A stretch of DNA of 64,000 bases from Bacillus sp. NTK034 (GCF_017303275.1 NZ_JAFKOJ010000009.1:62001-126000); one strand, 5' to 3'. Shown: positions 43,878-53,722, numbered from the stretch's first letter. Numbers and translations: made by a program. The notes: generated by a model not told the origin, from the letters alone.

Positions 43878-44332
43878 CAATAAATGTTAATTATGACTTT
43901 TCTAATAATACTTCCGATTATTACTCCAGGAATAACAAACAATATCGGGAGCCAGATAGGCCCAAATAATTCTCCAAGTATCTTTAAGTTTGTTGAAAAA
44001 ATCACACCAACAGTCACAAAAAACGCAGTGAATACATACGGGAAAAAGGAATAAGGGTCTTTCCCTCCGCCTGCATCTCTCACGGCATCCCACATAGAAA
44101 AAAAGTATAAACATGGATAAAACATCAACCATTGATACTCCGCGTGATTTATGGCATCACTAATTTCTCCATGAAAACTTAGGAGTACGACCTGATTAAA
44201 ATTGGATTGTATATTAATCAGAAATTAAAGTACCAAAAATACTGTGCCTTTAAAATATTTTCCGTTTAAATACTGACCGATTCCAGGAAGTGCAATGCTC
44301 CAAATTATTTTTTCAAATATGCTTTTATTCAC
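43877..44332 (-). pseudogene. Membrane protein gene with in-frame stop codon
   Basis: The minus strand reads from a GTG at 44332 (GGGG 8 bases upstream) SIFEKIIWSIALPGIGQYLN, GKYFKGTVFLVL, then a TAA at 44225-44227, and continues in the same frame (FLINIQSNFNQVVLLSFHGE, QWLMFYPCLYFFSMWDAVRD, GGGKDPYSFFPYVFTAFFVT) to 43877. I recall intact Bacillus proteins with this layout, so a single nonsense mutation is likely. Three or four transmembrane helices. Confidence 0.75.
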
Positions 44333-44355
44333 TCAATAAACCCCAAATTGTTTTT

Positions 44356-45360
44356 CTACACTTCTTTTGCTATTTCTTTTCTATTAGGTGCGAGTGGTGG
44401 TTGTTCTAACCATTTATTCTGTACCATAATATTAAACCATTTCTTTGTTACAATAAGGTTTTTTAGAATTGTACTCTCATAAGCGGTCACAAGGTCTGTT
44501 CGCATGGCTGATGCTAAACCTGCCCCATGATAGTTTTGTGCAGCTTGAAACAAGAATCCAATATGATACAACATTAACTTATCGGAGAAAGGAGAGTCCG
44601 TTGATGTTGTAACTTCTGTTTCCCAAGATTTTGGAACCGGTAAGTTATCCGCTTGCATGATTTTTGAAAATGATTTTATTTGACCATCAGATGTTTTCTC
44701 GGTATCGGTTAAAAACTTTCTTACCTCTTTTGTTTGAGCGACTTGACTAAATGCGATAGAAAGGGTTTTAGCCATAATGCTTTTTTTAAGGTTGAAAGAA
44801 ATACTAATGATTTCTGTCGCTGCTAATTTTCTACCCTTTCCGAAAAAGCCATCAGTGAAATCCTTGCCAGTAACATATTCAGGGTTTTTAGCTGGATAAA
44901 ATAAAGGGTCTCTTTGAAAATTTCCTTTCTCAAGCAATAATTCAATTGTCTTATGATACATCTTTTTCGCATCGTTATCACATGAATCATAAAAATCCCT
45001 TAAGTCTTTTCTAACAGAAACACCTAATGCAGTACTGTGTCCTAGCAAGCCATGTAATGCCATGATATGTAAATAATTTAGGCAAAATATATCCGTGAAC
45101 AATCTCGGTTTACCTTTAAAGAGGTCAGAATCATTAAAACCAATTGGAATTGGAAATCCCTCGTTCTCCATAAATGCTACAATCTGTTGTTTTTGTTTTC
45201 CGAACGTCTTAATAGCATCCTTAAAAATCGCTTTTATTGCCTCGTCTTCAATAATAGAGATCATATATCGATTTACGACATCTGTCATTGTGCCGTTCAC
45301 ATACTCTCCCCATAATGTGCCTATCTCGGAAGATGTTAGTCTTAATTTGTTTTCATCCAC
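44356..45360 (-). CDS. DUF3231 family protein
   Basis: 334 aa made of two DUF3231-type helical repeats of about 165 residues, each starting with an L(T/A)(S/A)(S/T)EI(G/I) and a NYLHIMALHG / YHIGFLFQAAQNYHG core. Ferritin-like fold, related in style to CotF-type coat proteins; function unknown, often found in sporulating Bacillus. GTG start with AAGAGGTGAT 5 bases upstream. Cytoplasmic, no signal. Confidence 0.85.
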   Translation of the reverse strand: MDENKLRLTSSEIGTLWGEYVNGTMTDVVNRYMISIIEDEAIKAIFKDAIKTFGKQKQQIVAFMENEGFPIPIGFNDSDLFKGKPRLFTDIFCLNYLHIMALHGLLGHSTALGVSVRKDLRDFYDSCDNDAKKMYHKTIELLLEKGNFQRDPLFYPAKNPEYVTGKDFTDGFFGKGRKLAATEIISISFNLKKSIMAKTLSIAFSQVAQTKEVRKFLTDTEKTSDGQIKSFSKIMQADNLPVPKSWETEVTTSTDSPFSDKLMLYHIGFLFQAAQNYHGAGLASAMRTDLVTAYESTILKNLIVTKKWFNIMVQNKWLEQPPLAPNRKEIAKEV

Positions 45361-45509
45361 AATATCACCTCTTGGATATTATTTACCAATTTAGTAAGTG
45401 TTATGAATTCCATAAAAGGCAAACACAATTCTATGCTTGCCTTTTTTACAACAATGCGAATAGGTTCGAAAATATAATTTGTTGTTAAGCTAACGGATTC
45501 TTATGTTCA

Positions 45510-45560
45510 AGATCAGCTGCTAATCAGGCAGCTTTTTCTTATTATGCATAGGGGCAGGTT
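45510..45560. repeat. Dispersed repeat R2, copy
   Basis: CAGCTGCTAATCAGGCAGC hairpin, TTTTTCTTATTATGCATAGGGGCAGG. Same layout as 41931-41985. Confidence 0.6.
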
Positions 45561-45649
45561 TGTTAAACAAGAATAATTAATTTTCCAGCTCTCTTTATGA
45601 TAGAACGAGATATAAATGTAAAATTTAGGGATTTGAATGAGGTGTGTTG

Positions 45650-45889
45650 ATGGAAGATGAACAAAAAGGTGGTAAGAGAATACTCCTAATAATGGGGTGG
45701 TTATCTGTGACGTTATTAACTTTTAACTTAATGCCACCTATGTTTTTATTTTTCCCTATATGCATTGGAGTTGTAATAAGGCGAGATTACCAGCGGGATA
45801 AGCAAGGAACAGCAATGATTATTTTTGGTATATTAAGTGGAATCGTTGGTTGGCTTTTAGGGATGTTAGTAAGTAATAGCTTAATGTAG
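45650..45889 (+). CDS. Small two-helix membrane protein, paralogue of 60507-60746
   Basis: 79 aa: charged N-terminus (EDEQKGGKR), helix 1 ILLIMGWLSVTLLTFNLMPP, loop RRDYQRDKQG, helix 2 IIFGILSGIVGWLLGMLVSN. GAGGTG is 6 bases before ATG 45650. About 80% identical by eye to the gene at 60.5 kb, and the similarity extends about 45 bases upstream of the start (TATAAATGTAAAATT). Function unknown. Confidence 0.75.
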   Translation: MEDEQKGGKRILLIMGWLSVTLLTFNLMPPMFLFFPICIGVVIRRDYQRDKQGTAMIIFGILSGIVGWLLGMLVSNSLM

Positions 45890-46074
45890 GGTAAAGCACC
45901 CACGTCACTAAATGGTTTGTAACGAGGGAGTTAATCCAGATTGGATTAAGCCTATTTTTTATTATTAAAAAAGATGAGCCAAAGCCCATCTAGATTTATT
46001 CAGCATTCTAACATATAGGAGTGATTTATAATTAACTTTTTCAAATGTTTCTCCTTTATTTTTTTATTTTTCAA

Positions 46075-46791
46075 TTAGCTGATTGCGACACCAGCACTTG
46101 CGTAGCCTACAACTGTCGTAGCTATATCAGGACCACCCGTGACTGCTACAGAAAATACCATTAATATACGAGTTTGTTCTGTTACTGGTATATTTAATCC
46201 GGTAGTAATGTCATTGAGAGTAGTACCAACATTAACAACACCTGTAAGAGATGGGGCTAAAGTGACTACTGCACCTGGAATTGGGCTAAAGATGTTGTTT
46301 GGTGCTGTTGATTGATACAGTTGAGCTGTAACCGTTAGAGTTGATGTTAAGAGATTTAATGCCGCTGTAGTGCTGAAGTAAGCAGCTATCGAAGTAATTA
46401 CTCCATCACGGGGAACCGAAAAGGAAAAGTTAAGAAGTCCTCCACCTGCACCTGTTAGATCTAGTGATCCTCCAGCAACATCAATTCCGCTTGCAGAACT
46501 TCCAAACCCTATAACGCTACCTGTATTTGTGAGACCACCAAGAACAGTAATGAGTGACGAAGTAACACCGGATGCGTACGGAATGATAGCACCAATACCT
46601 GGGATGCCTGGAGTTCCTGGAGTTCCTGGCTCACCTTGAGGTCCTGGTATTCCTTGAGGCCCACTAAACCCTCTAGGACCTCGTATTCCTTGTAGTCCAC
46701 GAAGCCCTTGAGGACCTCTAGGACCTTGGATTGGAACAGCAGGGCAACAGCAGATAGTACTCAAACAGCGATGACAAGCTATAAAATTCAC
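46075..46791 (-). CDS. Collagen-like exosporium protein with BclB-type C-terminal domain
   Basis: 238 aa. Cys-rich leader ([15 protein letters not shown]), about 15 Gly-X-Y triplets (residues 23-67, [20 protein letters not shown]), then a BclB-like C-terminal trimerisation domain ([36 protein letters not shown]). Such proteins form hair-like filaments on the spore surface. The GTG at 46791 is adjacent to AAAGGGGG, so the exact start is uncertain. Divergent from the other collagen-like genes 1.4 kb away. Confidence 0.85.
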   Translation of the reverse strand: MNFIACHRCLSTICCCPAVPIQGPRGPQGLRGLQGIRGPRGFSGPQGIPGPQGEPGTPGTPGIPGIGAIIPYASGVTSSLITVLGGLTNTGSVIGFGSSASGIDVAGGSLDLTGAGGGLLNFSFSVPRDGVITSIAAYFSTTAALNLLTSTLTVTAQLYQSTAPNNIFSPIPGAVVTLAPSLTGVVNVGTTLNDITTGLNIPVTEQTRILMVFSVAVTGGPDIATTVVGYASAGVAIS

Positions 46792-46944
46792 CCCCTTTGA
46801 TATATCTAGATTAGTATATTTTTACTTTTTAATTTAGCTTGTGTGGTTGTCCAACAAATTGTAACAATTACAAGATAAAAATCATCAATTACTCAATTAT
46901 GGATAAAACAACCAATATGTTGTATGTCTCAGTACGAAGAAAAT

Positions 46945-47850
46945 ATGCGCTTCCCCTAAAATACCGGCTAAAGAAATATCACTAATTCCCTTGATTTTAA
47001 GCAGTTTATCTGCGAAAGGGATTTTAAGAAGTTCCTTCTTGAATGTTAGCTCGACTCTGTTTAGTCATACTATTCGAGTAATTGTTCTAGATGAAATTTA
47101 TAGGCATCAATGGCTTGCCTTATACCGACAGATTTTCTGGCTAAATTATGAGTAAATAGGCTTTCTTTAACCCAGGCTGCCTTTTCATGAATGATTTCCA
47201 ACCGGCAACGATCTCTTCTGGCTTCATGGAACCCAGTTCCATTGGGGTTGGAAAAAGCCGTAGTGTAGCGATTGCCCTTTTTGCGGTAATGTCTTTAAAG
47301 ACTTGCCTGATTTCGGGAAAAACCATGTCCACCCAGCGATTTAATTGATTAATAGAGCTTACAAGCCTTTAACAACAACATCCCGGTTAGACATGAGAAC
47401 CCTGAGTTTTTCAAACGGTTCAGAAGCATGTCTCATAAAGGAGTAGTAACCATTCTTCACCATATCGCCTATGACCAAGGCATCTTTCTTATCACTCTTT
47501 GATTGCGTATTATCACGATTTTCTTTATTCCTTTTAACCAAATGTGGATTAACTGTTACTACCTCAATATTTCGCTTTATGAGCCATTTTGAAAAGTTAA
47601 TCCAATAATGGCCTGTAGGTTTCATTCCGATAATGGATACCTCTAATTTATGTAATCTTTTAAGATTATTAATCCAGTTTAATAGGGCCGAGAAACCGCC
47701 TTCGTTGTTTTCAAAAGTGATTGGATTTCCTACAACAATTCCACGAAAATTGACAGCCCTGGCTACATGGAATTGTTGGGCAATATCTACTCCAACGACA
47801 AGATGCTTATCAGAAATTCTTTCGATTAGTTGATTTTGTTTGTCCTGCAT
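46945..47850 (-). pseudogene. Degenerate IS110-family transposase, copy D
   Basis: The minus strand reads VVGVDIAQQFHVARAVNFRG and IIGMKPTGHYWINFSKWLIK, with the DEDD-motif Glu replaced by Lys, then SKSDKKDALVIGDMVKNGYY. It shifts frame near 47368 (continuing RWVDMVFPEIRQVFKDITAK), again near 47141 and 47070, and the C-terminal domain KIPFADKLLKIKGISDISLA is readable down to about 46945 where it is cut off. Inactive. Confidence 0.85.
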
Positions 47851-48143
47851 TTTTAAACTTCATAGTAAGGGTTCCTCCTACGGGTGAGTTAGAGTCGTGT
47901 CATACTCATATCTTACTGAGGAGCCCTGTTTTTATCAAAACTCAAATTTAGCGATCTACAGGAATGCTATAGGGTGCTTTACTTTAAGATCCAGTTGCCA
48001 AACCAGGCGGCTTTTTTGTTCAACTAAAGTGGGGGGGTTGTTGAAAAAGAGACATAAACTGATATGCGTATTAGATACAAACTGCTGCATTAATGGCGAA
48101 GGCGGAATAGGTGCATAATAGTACGAATAACACTTTCGTCCAA
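47851..48143. other. IS110 flank plus degenerate R2 repeat
   Basis: GGGTTCCTC / GAGGAGCCC inverted repeat at about 47870-47925 (former IS end), then a degenerate R2 unit (GATCCAGTTGCCAAACCAGG at 47977-47998). No gene recognised. Confidence 0.45.
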
Positions 48144-48170
48144 ACATCCAAAGTCACCCAACATACTTTA
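48144..48170 (+). promoter_or_regulatory. Sigma-K-type promoter of collagen-like gene 1
   Basis: -35 AC (48144-48145), 16-bp spacer, -10 CATACTTTA (48162-48170), a full match to the AC-N16-CATAnnnTA pattern of sigma-K promoters. The same sequence recurs upstream of the fourth collagen-like gene. Confidence 0.6.
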
Positions 48171-48203
48171 TATAAGAACATTATAAAATTTTGAGGTGAT
48201 TTT

Positions 48204-48755
48204 ATGGTTAATAATAAAAAAGGTTTTCAAGGATGTTGTCCACTTACACCCATTCCCAAACCACCAAAGCAAAGATGCGTCTGTCCTCCTGGGCCACGAG
48301 GGCAACGTGGGCCACAAGGAGAACCTGGAATAGGAATAACACCTGCGTTTGGTTCATTATATCAGGATCCAAATTTAGAACGTGTGTTTATAGGTCCTAT
48401 AGATTTTGATATTGATGGACCTTCAAAAGGTACTACTCCCGATCCTGTTACAGATACTATTACGGTATTAAAATCAGGTGTATATGAAATAACCTTTGAT
48501 TTGGTAATAATATACAGAAGTGTATCGAATATAACTCTTGCTGTACAAGAGAATGAAACCACAACAATTCCTGAAACTATAATCCGTTATACCCAGCTCA
48601 TAGAAAGTGAGACAGAAATCATACGAAGGGATGTTATTGGTAAAACAATTCAAGTATCGTTAGAAGCAGGTGATAGATTACGAGTTTTAGCGTTGGACGT
48701 GGATGCTTTTTCAGCCTATAGCAATGCATCGTTCACAGTCCACCTTATAAACTAA
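48204..48755 (+). CDS. Collagen-like exosporium protein 1
   Basis: 183 aa. N-terminal leader GFQGCCPLTPIPKPPKQRC shared by four adjacent genes, six Gly-X-Y triplets (residues about 30-45), then a beta-rich C-terminal domain of C1q/TNF-like type (VFIGPIDFDIDG...GVYEITFDLVII). GAGGTGAT precedes the ATG, with a sigma-K-type promoter. Expected to be exported to and displayed on the spore surface; the leader is Cys/Pro rich like exosporium targeting regions. Confidence 0.82.
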   Translation: MVNNKKGFQGCCPLTPIPKPPKQRCVCPPGPRGQRGPQGEPGIGITPAFGSLYQDPNLERVFIGPIDFDIDGPSKGTTPDPVTDTITVLKSGVYEITFDLVIIYRSVSNITLAVQENETTTIPETIIRYTQLIESETEIIRRDVIGKTIQVSLEAGDRLRVLALDVDAFSAYSNASFTVHLIN

Positions 48756-48962
48756 ATGTACAAGGTAAACTACAAGAAGGGGTAGCATCCAGAAAATGTG
48801 GATTTACAACGTTAAGCTTGTTGAAGTGTAAAAAATGAAGGATTTAACAACGATAAGACTTTTGAGACAATTTACAGTTCGAATATTCTGTGATTAGTGT
48901 TCAATCCTCTAAAATAATACCCACATATACTTTTATAAGATTAAAATTATGAGGTGATCTAT

Positions 48963-49553
48963 TTGTCAAATAATAACCAACGTTTTCAAGGGTGTTGTCC
49001 ACTTACACCTATTCCTAAACCACCAAAGCAAAGATGTATTTGTCCTCCAGGACCAAGAGGACAAAGAGGAGCTCCTGGACCACAAGGTGAACAAGGACCT
49101 CAGGGAGAACCGGGACCAACAGTACCACAATCAGCGTTTAGAGCTACAGTAAATGAGTCACAAGATTTTGTTGGTAGTGGCATTTTTGAAACTGTTCAAT
49201 ATCCTATTGAAGTATTTGACTTAAATAATGAATACAATCCCCCTGTTTTCTTTACGCCAAATCAGGATGGGGTTTACTCTATTTGCGCTAGTGTTGCGTT
49301 TATTCTGGATAACCCAGCTGTGAATCAAGATGTATTTATTGTAATTAATGTTGATGGTACTGATATAGCACAAAATAAAGTTAGTTTTGTAGGAGGAACA
49401 ACAAATTTTGGTATTATAAATGTTTGTACTGTTACTCAATTGCAGGCTACTGATAACGTGCTTGTTGGAATAATTACTGATCAACCATTGACTTCTGATC
49501 CCACTCAATCAGGAACACATTTTGAAGCTGCAAGATTTCCCTCTCCGCAATAA
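48963..49553 (+). CDS. Collagen-like exosporium protein 2
   Basis: 196 aa; same FQGCCPLTPIPKPPKQRCIC leader, about 10 Gly-X-Y triplets, then a jelly-roll-type domain (FFTPNQDGVYSICASVAFIL). TTG 48963 is preferred with GAGGTGAT 6 bases upstream. Closest by eye to protein 3. Upstream CATATACTT resembles a weaker sigma-K -10. Confidence 0.8.
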   Translation: MSNNNQRFQGCCPLTPIPKPPKQRCICPPGPRGQRGAPGPQGEQGPQGEPGPTVPQSAFRATVNESQDFVGSGIFETVQYPIEVFDLNNEYNPPVFFTPNQDGVYSICASVAFILDNPAVNQDVFIVINVDGTDIAQNKVSFVGGTTNFGIINVCTVTQLQATDNVLVGIITDQPLTSDPTQSGTHFEAARFPSPQ

Positions 49554-49820
49554 ATCAACACCATTTCGAATCTATGGAATAGAATTTACTTTGATTTATA
49601 TTAGTAAAAGGTAACTCCAAAGGATTGGGAAAATCTAATCGGGGTTCACCGATTAGCTATAAAAATCAACATATTTATTGTGTAGCAGTACGATAATACT
49701 AGGACATAAATGGTTTGAAGTTCAGTATTTAGATGAAAACACAAATAGGATGTTTGTCCACACCACACCTAAAAAAACAACATATTATTTATTTAGGTAA
49801 AAATAATATGAGGTGATTAA

Positions 49821-50396
49821 ATGTCTAATAATAATCAACGTTTTCAGGGGTGTTGTCCACTTACTCCCATTCCAAAACCACCTAAGCAAAAGTGTATCTG
49901 TCCTCCAGGGCCAAGAGGACCAAGAGGACCGCAAGGAGAACAAGGACCTCCAGGGTCAGGAGCAATAGAATCAGTATTTAAAGCAACAACTGTAACACCA
50001 CAAGAAATTCCTCCAGGTGTTCTGACCAAGCTTTTATATCCTATTGAGCAATTTGATACAAATAATGAATATGATCAAGCAACATCAAAATTCATAGCTC
50101 AGGAAAATGGAGTGTATTCCTACTGTGCAAGCATTGGATTAGTCATACAAGATTCAGACTCAACAGGGACTTTACACATTATAGTAAACCAAGGTGAGAT
50201 TTCTGAAAGGGAAATCAAATTAACTGAAACAGTTTCAGGAGGATTGACAATATTAAACCCTGCTGTATGTACAAATTTTCAATTATTAGCAGGGGATCGT
50301 GTTGAAGTTTTTCTAGAGGTAAGTACAACTGTTTTAAGTGTCTTGGCAGATGAGGGGTATAATCAATTCACTGGTACACGTTTATTTAGCATATAG
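49821..50396 (+). CDS. Collagen-like exosporium protein 3
   Basis: 191 aa; leader SNNNQRFQGCCPLTPIPKPP, about seven Gly-X-Y triplets, and a C-terminal domain parallel to protein 2 (LTKLLYPIEQFDTNNEYDQA; ENGVYSYCASIGLVI). GAGGTGAT 4 bases before ATG. Proteins 2 and 3 are clear tandem duplicates. Confidence 0.82.
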   Translation: MSNNNQRFQGCCPLTPIPKPPKQKCICPPGPRGPRGPQGEQGPPGSGAIESVFKATTVTPQEIPPGVLTKLLYPIEQFDTNNEYDQATSKFIAQENGVYSYCASIGLVIQDSDSTGTLHIIVNQGEISEREIKLTETVSGGLTILNPAVCTNFQLLAGDRVEVFLEVSTTVLSVLADEGYNQFTGTRLFSI

Positions 50397-50478
50397 ACAT
50401 TCACATTAATTAAGATAGAAGTATTAAGCATTAAAGGCGGAATAGATGAATAATAGTACGAATAACACTTTCGTCTAA

Positions 50479-50505
50479 ACATCCAAAGTCACCCAACATA
50501 CCTTA
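50479..50505 (+). promoter_or_regulatory. Sigma-K-type promoter of collagen-like gene 4
   Basis: AC (50479-50480), 16-bp spacer, CATACCTTA (50497-50505). The about 100 bp around it are nearly identical to the region upstream of gene 1 (48096-48203). Confidence 0.6.
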
Positions 50506-50547
50506 TATAAGAACAATAAGAACATTTTAAAATTTTGAGGTGATTTT

Positions 50548-51091
50548 ATGGCTAATAATAAAAAAGGTTTTCAAGGATGTTGTCCACTCACACCCATTCC
50601 CAAACCACCAAAGCAAAGGTGCGTCTGTCCTCCTGGGCAACGAGGGCAACGAGGGCCAATAGGACCACAAGGAGAACAAGGACCATCAGGAATTATTATA
50701 GTTACTTCTGATCAACAAACAGAGTCCACTAGATTTTACAGAAGATCGCGAAGTTATTGTTACTGTATTAGAAAATCAGACAGTTCAAATAAATGGGTTT
50801 GTTTCTGGTGGAGGTAATAACCTAACGGAAGGTCTTAATTCCGGTGGTGTGACATTAACATTATTTCGTGAAGCTGTAGGGCTGGATATGCTAGCTTTTA
50901 ACGAAGAATCGTGGACTTCAAACAATGAACAAGACTCATGGATAGGGAGTTGTTCTATAAGTTGGATTGATAGTCCACCACCGGGGACGTATATATATAG
51001 ATTGCGAATAACTATTAATTTAGTTCCACCAGGATCAGTTGGCACTGTAAATTCACGAGGTTTAAACGGAATTGTTTTGGATACTAATTAA
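50548..51091 (+). pseudogene. Collagen-like exosporium protein 4, frameshifted
   Basis: Starts as the others (GFQGCCPLTPIPKPPKQRCV, six Gly-X-Y triplets). The frame breaks near 50725-50735 and stops at 50815; one base removed restores a long frame (EDREVIVTVLENQTVQINGF, GVTLTLFREAVGLDM, GTYIYRLRITINLVPPGSVG) to TAA at 51089. GAGGTGAT and a sigma-K-type promoter are intact. May be a decayed gene, a sequencing error, or phase-variable. Confidence 0.8.
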
Positions 51092-51381
51092 ACTTTTTAA
51101 TAACATTCTCTTTTTGATCGATAAAGAAAATAGAAATGGAAAATGTATAGTGAGATAAATATATGAACGAAGGAACATTTTCCTCTTTGGTCGATTTATA
51201 ACAATTTGCGAATGAATGTCTGTACAGGAACAATTGAAGTTAATGGTCGTATCATCAGATTTTATATGGTGAAAAGTTATTTTTAACTAACGAGGATTTT
51301 GATTTAAAAAGATCAACCACTCAATAACAATAAACTTGGGATATCTTATCTTAGGGTAACAACCTTTAAACGTATGTAAAT
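51092..51381. other. Gene-free stretch after collagen-like genes
   Basis: No gene or RNA motif recognised. Confidence 0.4.
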
Positions 51382-51425
51382 AAAAAGACCAAACATATTA
51401 TATATAAAATATGTTTGGTCTTTTT
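51382..51425. terminator. Strong bidirectional terminator
   Basis: 18-bp perfect stem (AAAAAGACCAAACATATT and its complement) with an 8-base loop. Closes the collagen-like cluster. Confidence 0.9.
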
Positions 51426-51507
51426 TGATATGATTCTGTTCGCAACGTTTTGGTTTTATCTTATCTTACTCAACTAGCGGGGCAGTATTGTTTAAGATGA
51501 AAAGACA

Positions 51508-51966
51508 CTAAAAGCATTGCTGATTTGTTTCTATTCTAGGACCTTTACACCATGCACGGTGACATAGTTCATGAGGAGTAAAACCTGGCCAAGGGAAGTG
51601 ATCTTGGACATATGGGCCTTGTTCTACATAGTGTCCATTATAAATAGTTTTATGTTTTGTGTTATTACCATCTTCAATGTATGAATATAACCATGTAGTC
51701 AATTCAGAAACATCAACATAGTCATTTCCATCTTTCGATTTTGTTGTCCATGCTTTTGACCAATTTTCTTGTTTAAATAAATTCCATCGCTTCCGAGCAG
51801 AAGAATGTAGCCAGACAGTAGTTTTAGTGTTAGGATCAGTGAGTGGAACAACAGAGTATGATTCTATACTGTATTCAGGAGAAAAACCCTCAAGAGTTTG
51901 TTCTGGTAATGGATCGTCTTGAGTCCATGAGTGATATGGTAATTGTTCTGAATTCTTTGAGTTCAT
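51508..51966 (-). CDS. Hypothetical protein
   Basis: 152 aa, tryptophan- and tyrosine-rich, soluble, no signal peptide: PYHSWTQDDPLPEQTLEGFS, VWLHSSARKRWNLFKQENW, and a C-terminal HELCHRAWCKGPRIETNQQC with three cysteines and two histidines. GGAGGATG 4 bases before ATG 51966; the longer frame to 52047 lacks a site. Family not recognised. Neighbouring spore-surface genes make a spore role possible but unproven. Confidence 0.6.
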   Translation of the reverse strand: MNSKNSEQLPYHSWTQDDPLPEQTLEGFSPEYSIESYSVVPLTDPNTKTTVWLHSSARKRWNLFKQENWSKAWTTKSKDGNDYVDVSELTTWLYSYIEDGNNTKHKTIYNGHYVEQGPYVQDHFPWPGFTPHELCHRAWCKGPRIETNQQCF

Positions 51967-52199
51967 TAAACATCCTCCAATAATATTTATAGTAATAATT
52001 TTTTTAACAACTATAGGGTACCTAGTGTAATAAAAATTATGTACCAATTGACGAAGGTAATTCGTAAATTAATTATGGGGGGCTTTACTTTAATAAGATT
52101 TGATAAATGATCTTCAACAAAACCAGCTAATAGTTTGTCAACATTTTTCAATAAAAAGAATAATAACGTCATGATATACTAAAAATGTTCATGCCAAAT

Positions 52200-52229
52200 A
52201 ACCTTCCTTTTTCATTTGGAAGGTTTTGT
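52200..52229. terminator. Terminator-like hairpin
   Basis: AACCTTCC / GGAAGGTT stem with TTTT tail, just beyond the IS110 copy E end. Confidence 0.6.
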
Positions 52230-52251
52230 TGTATTTAGTTAGATATAGTTT

Positions 52252-53525
52252 TTAAACTGTATCTTGGAAAATAGTTCTGCTTTTTAGTAAGGCAAAAATC
52301 CAATGTAAGAGCTTATTAACACATGCAATAACTGCTACTCTGAAGGGTTTTCCTTCTTCACGTTTTTTATCGTAAAACTCTCTTAATCTTTTATTGCGTG
52401 CGATGATTTCATCAGTCGTTTTCTTTTTACGAGCATCACGAATACCACTTTGAACTGCCATATACAAGGCATGTCGAAGCCTGCTAGAACCTCGTTTGGT
52501 AATTCGATTTACAGATGCGGTAAACTTACCAGAAGAGAAAACACTTGGATCTACTCCAGCGAATGCAACGAGTTTTTTGGCATCATTGAACCGATCTATC
52601 TCACCAATTTCGGAAATAATCGTGGCGGCGATTTTCTCACCAATTCCAGGGATAGACTGGAGTATATGATATTCTTCAATTTCTTTAGCGAGGGCATCTA
52701 TTTCACCTGCAATCTTAGATAGATGCTCTTGGTATTGAAGAACGATCTTGACTAATAACTCTAGATTAAAAACATTACTCTGGTAGAGGTTACTTTGAAA
52801 CGGATTACGAAGTGCTGCTTCCCTTAATTTTTTAGCCTTTTCATTTGCCCATGCATCTAAACGACTCATACATAGCGAAGCTATTTTCTCTGTTATTTCT
52901 CTTTCACTCACACTTAACACTACTTCTAAAGTAGGAAATTCTAATAATGTAAGCAATGAGACTTTGGAATATAAACTTCCAAAACTCCTCTATATTCAGG
53001 AAATACCTGATCCAAAAGGGTATGAAGCTGTATTTTAGTCTGTCCTGATACTTCGGCAATACTTTCTTGTTGTCTTGTTAGATTACGAAGATTTAATAGT
53101 TGAATTCCTCTTTTTTTATAAGGCTCTAACTCTTCTTTATAAAACAGTTCGCAAAGGTGAAAAGAATCAATTGCATCTGTTTTTACCTTCCTTAAACTCG
53201 AACTTTTGGCTCGATGGGAGATAAGAGGATTGACAACAATATAAACATAACTTTGCTCTTATTGAATTACAGGAAAATGGTAGTGTCCTGTTGATTCTAA
53301 AACCACCGTTGGCTGATGACCACCAGCTGAAGTCTCTACTTCATGAAGGAACTCTAATAAACTACCTAAACCATCAGTATTGTGTTTGAAACTAAAGCTC
53401 TTACGATACGGTTTGCCTTTATCTAAAAATGCTTGAACCTGACTCTCGCCTTTTGAAACATCCAGACCAATGACTGGATTCATAATCATATCTCCTCCTT
53501 TGTAACAACAATTGTCGGTATCCCC
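52252..53525 (-). pseudogene. IS110-family transposase, copy E, two frameshifts
   Basis: The minus strand reads MNPVIGLDVSKGESQVQAFL (first Asp), TVVLESTGHYHFPVIQ (catalytic Glu), a frameshift/stop near 53268, then VVNPLISHRAKSSSLRKVKT, DAIDSFHLCELFYKEELEPY, a second frameshift near 52985, and an intact C-terminal half (IPGIGEKIAATIISEIGEID, DPSVFSSGKFTASVNRITKR) to 52252. It is the best-preserved relative of copy A at 12.8 kb and the fragment at 60.8 kb. Inactive. Confidence 0.88.
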
Positions 53526-53559
53526 TAAGGCTTCTTGTAATGTCATAGGTTCGCTTGTT

Positions 53560-53690
53560 AAACGGGATCGTTGTCCTTAACCAGCCTGAAACATGTTTAT
53601 ACAAGTAGGGGGTGAACAGTTTAGCTGACGGGATTTAACCCACGGGTGCGACGTTCTACCCCGACTACCGTAATATTAAGACCATAAATA
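53560..53690 (-). ncRNA. Candidate IS110 bridge-RNA region (5' flank of copy E)
   Basis: The minus strand upstream of transposase copy E carries structured, GC-rich non-coding sequence (GGGGTAGAACGTCGCACCCG, GGGTTAAATCCCGTCAGC, ACATGTTTCAGGCTGGTTAAG) unlike its AT-rich surroundings. IS110-group elements encode the bridge RNA in this 5' non-coding end. Structure not computed. Confidence 0.4.
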
Positions 53691-53692
53691 AA

Positions 53693-53722
53693 AAGGTCAA
53701 CCAGATATATCTGGCTAACCTT
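53693..53722. repeat. Hairpin repeat R1, copy 2
   Basis: AAGGTCAACCAGATATATCTGGCTAACCTT palindrome region (arms CCAGATAT/ATATCTGG) followed by ATATTACGAACGAG. Same layout as 39474 and 56270. Confidence 0.7.
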
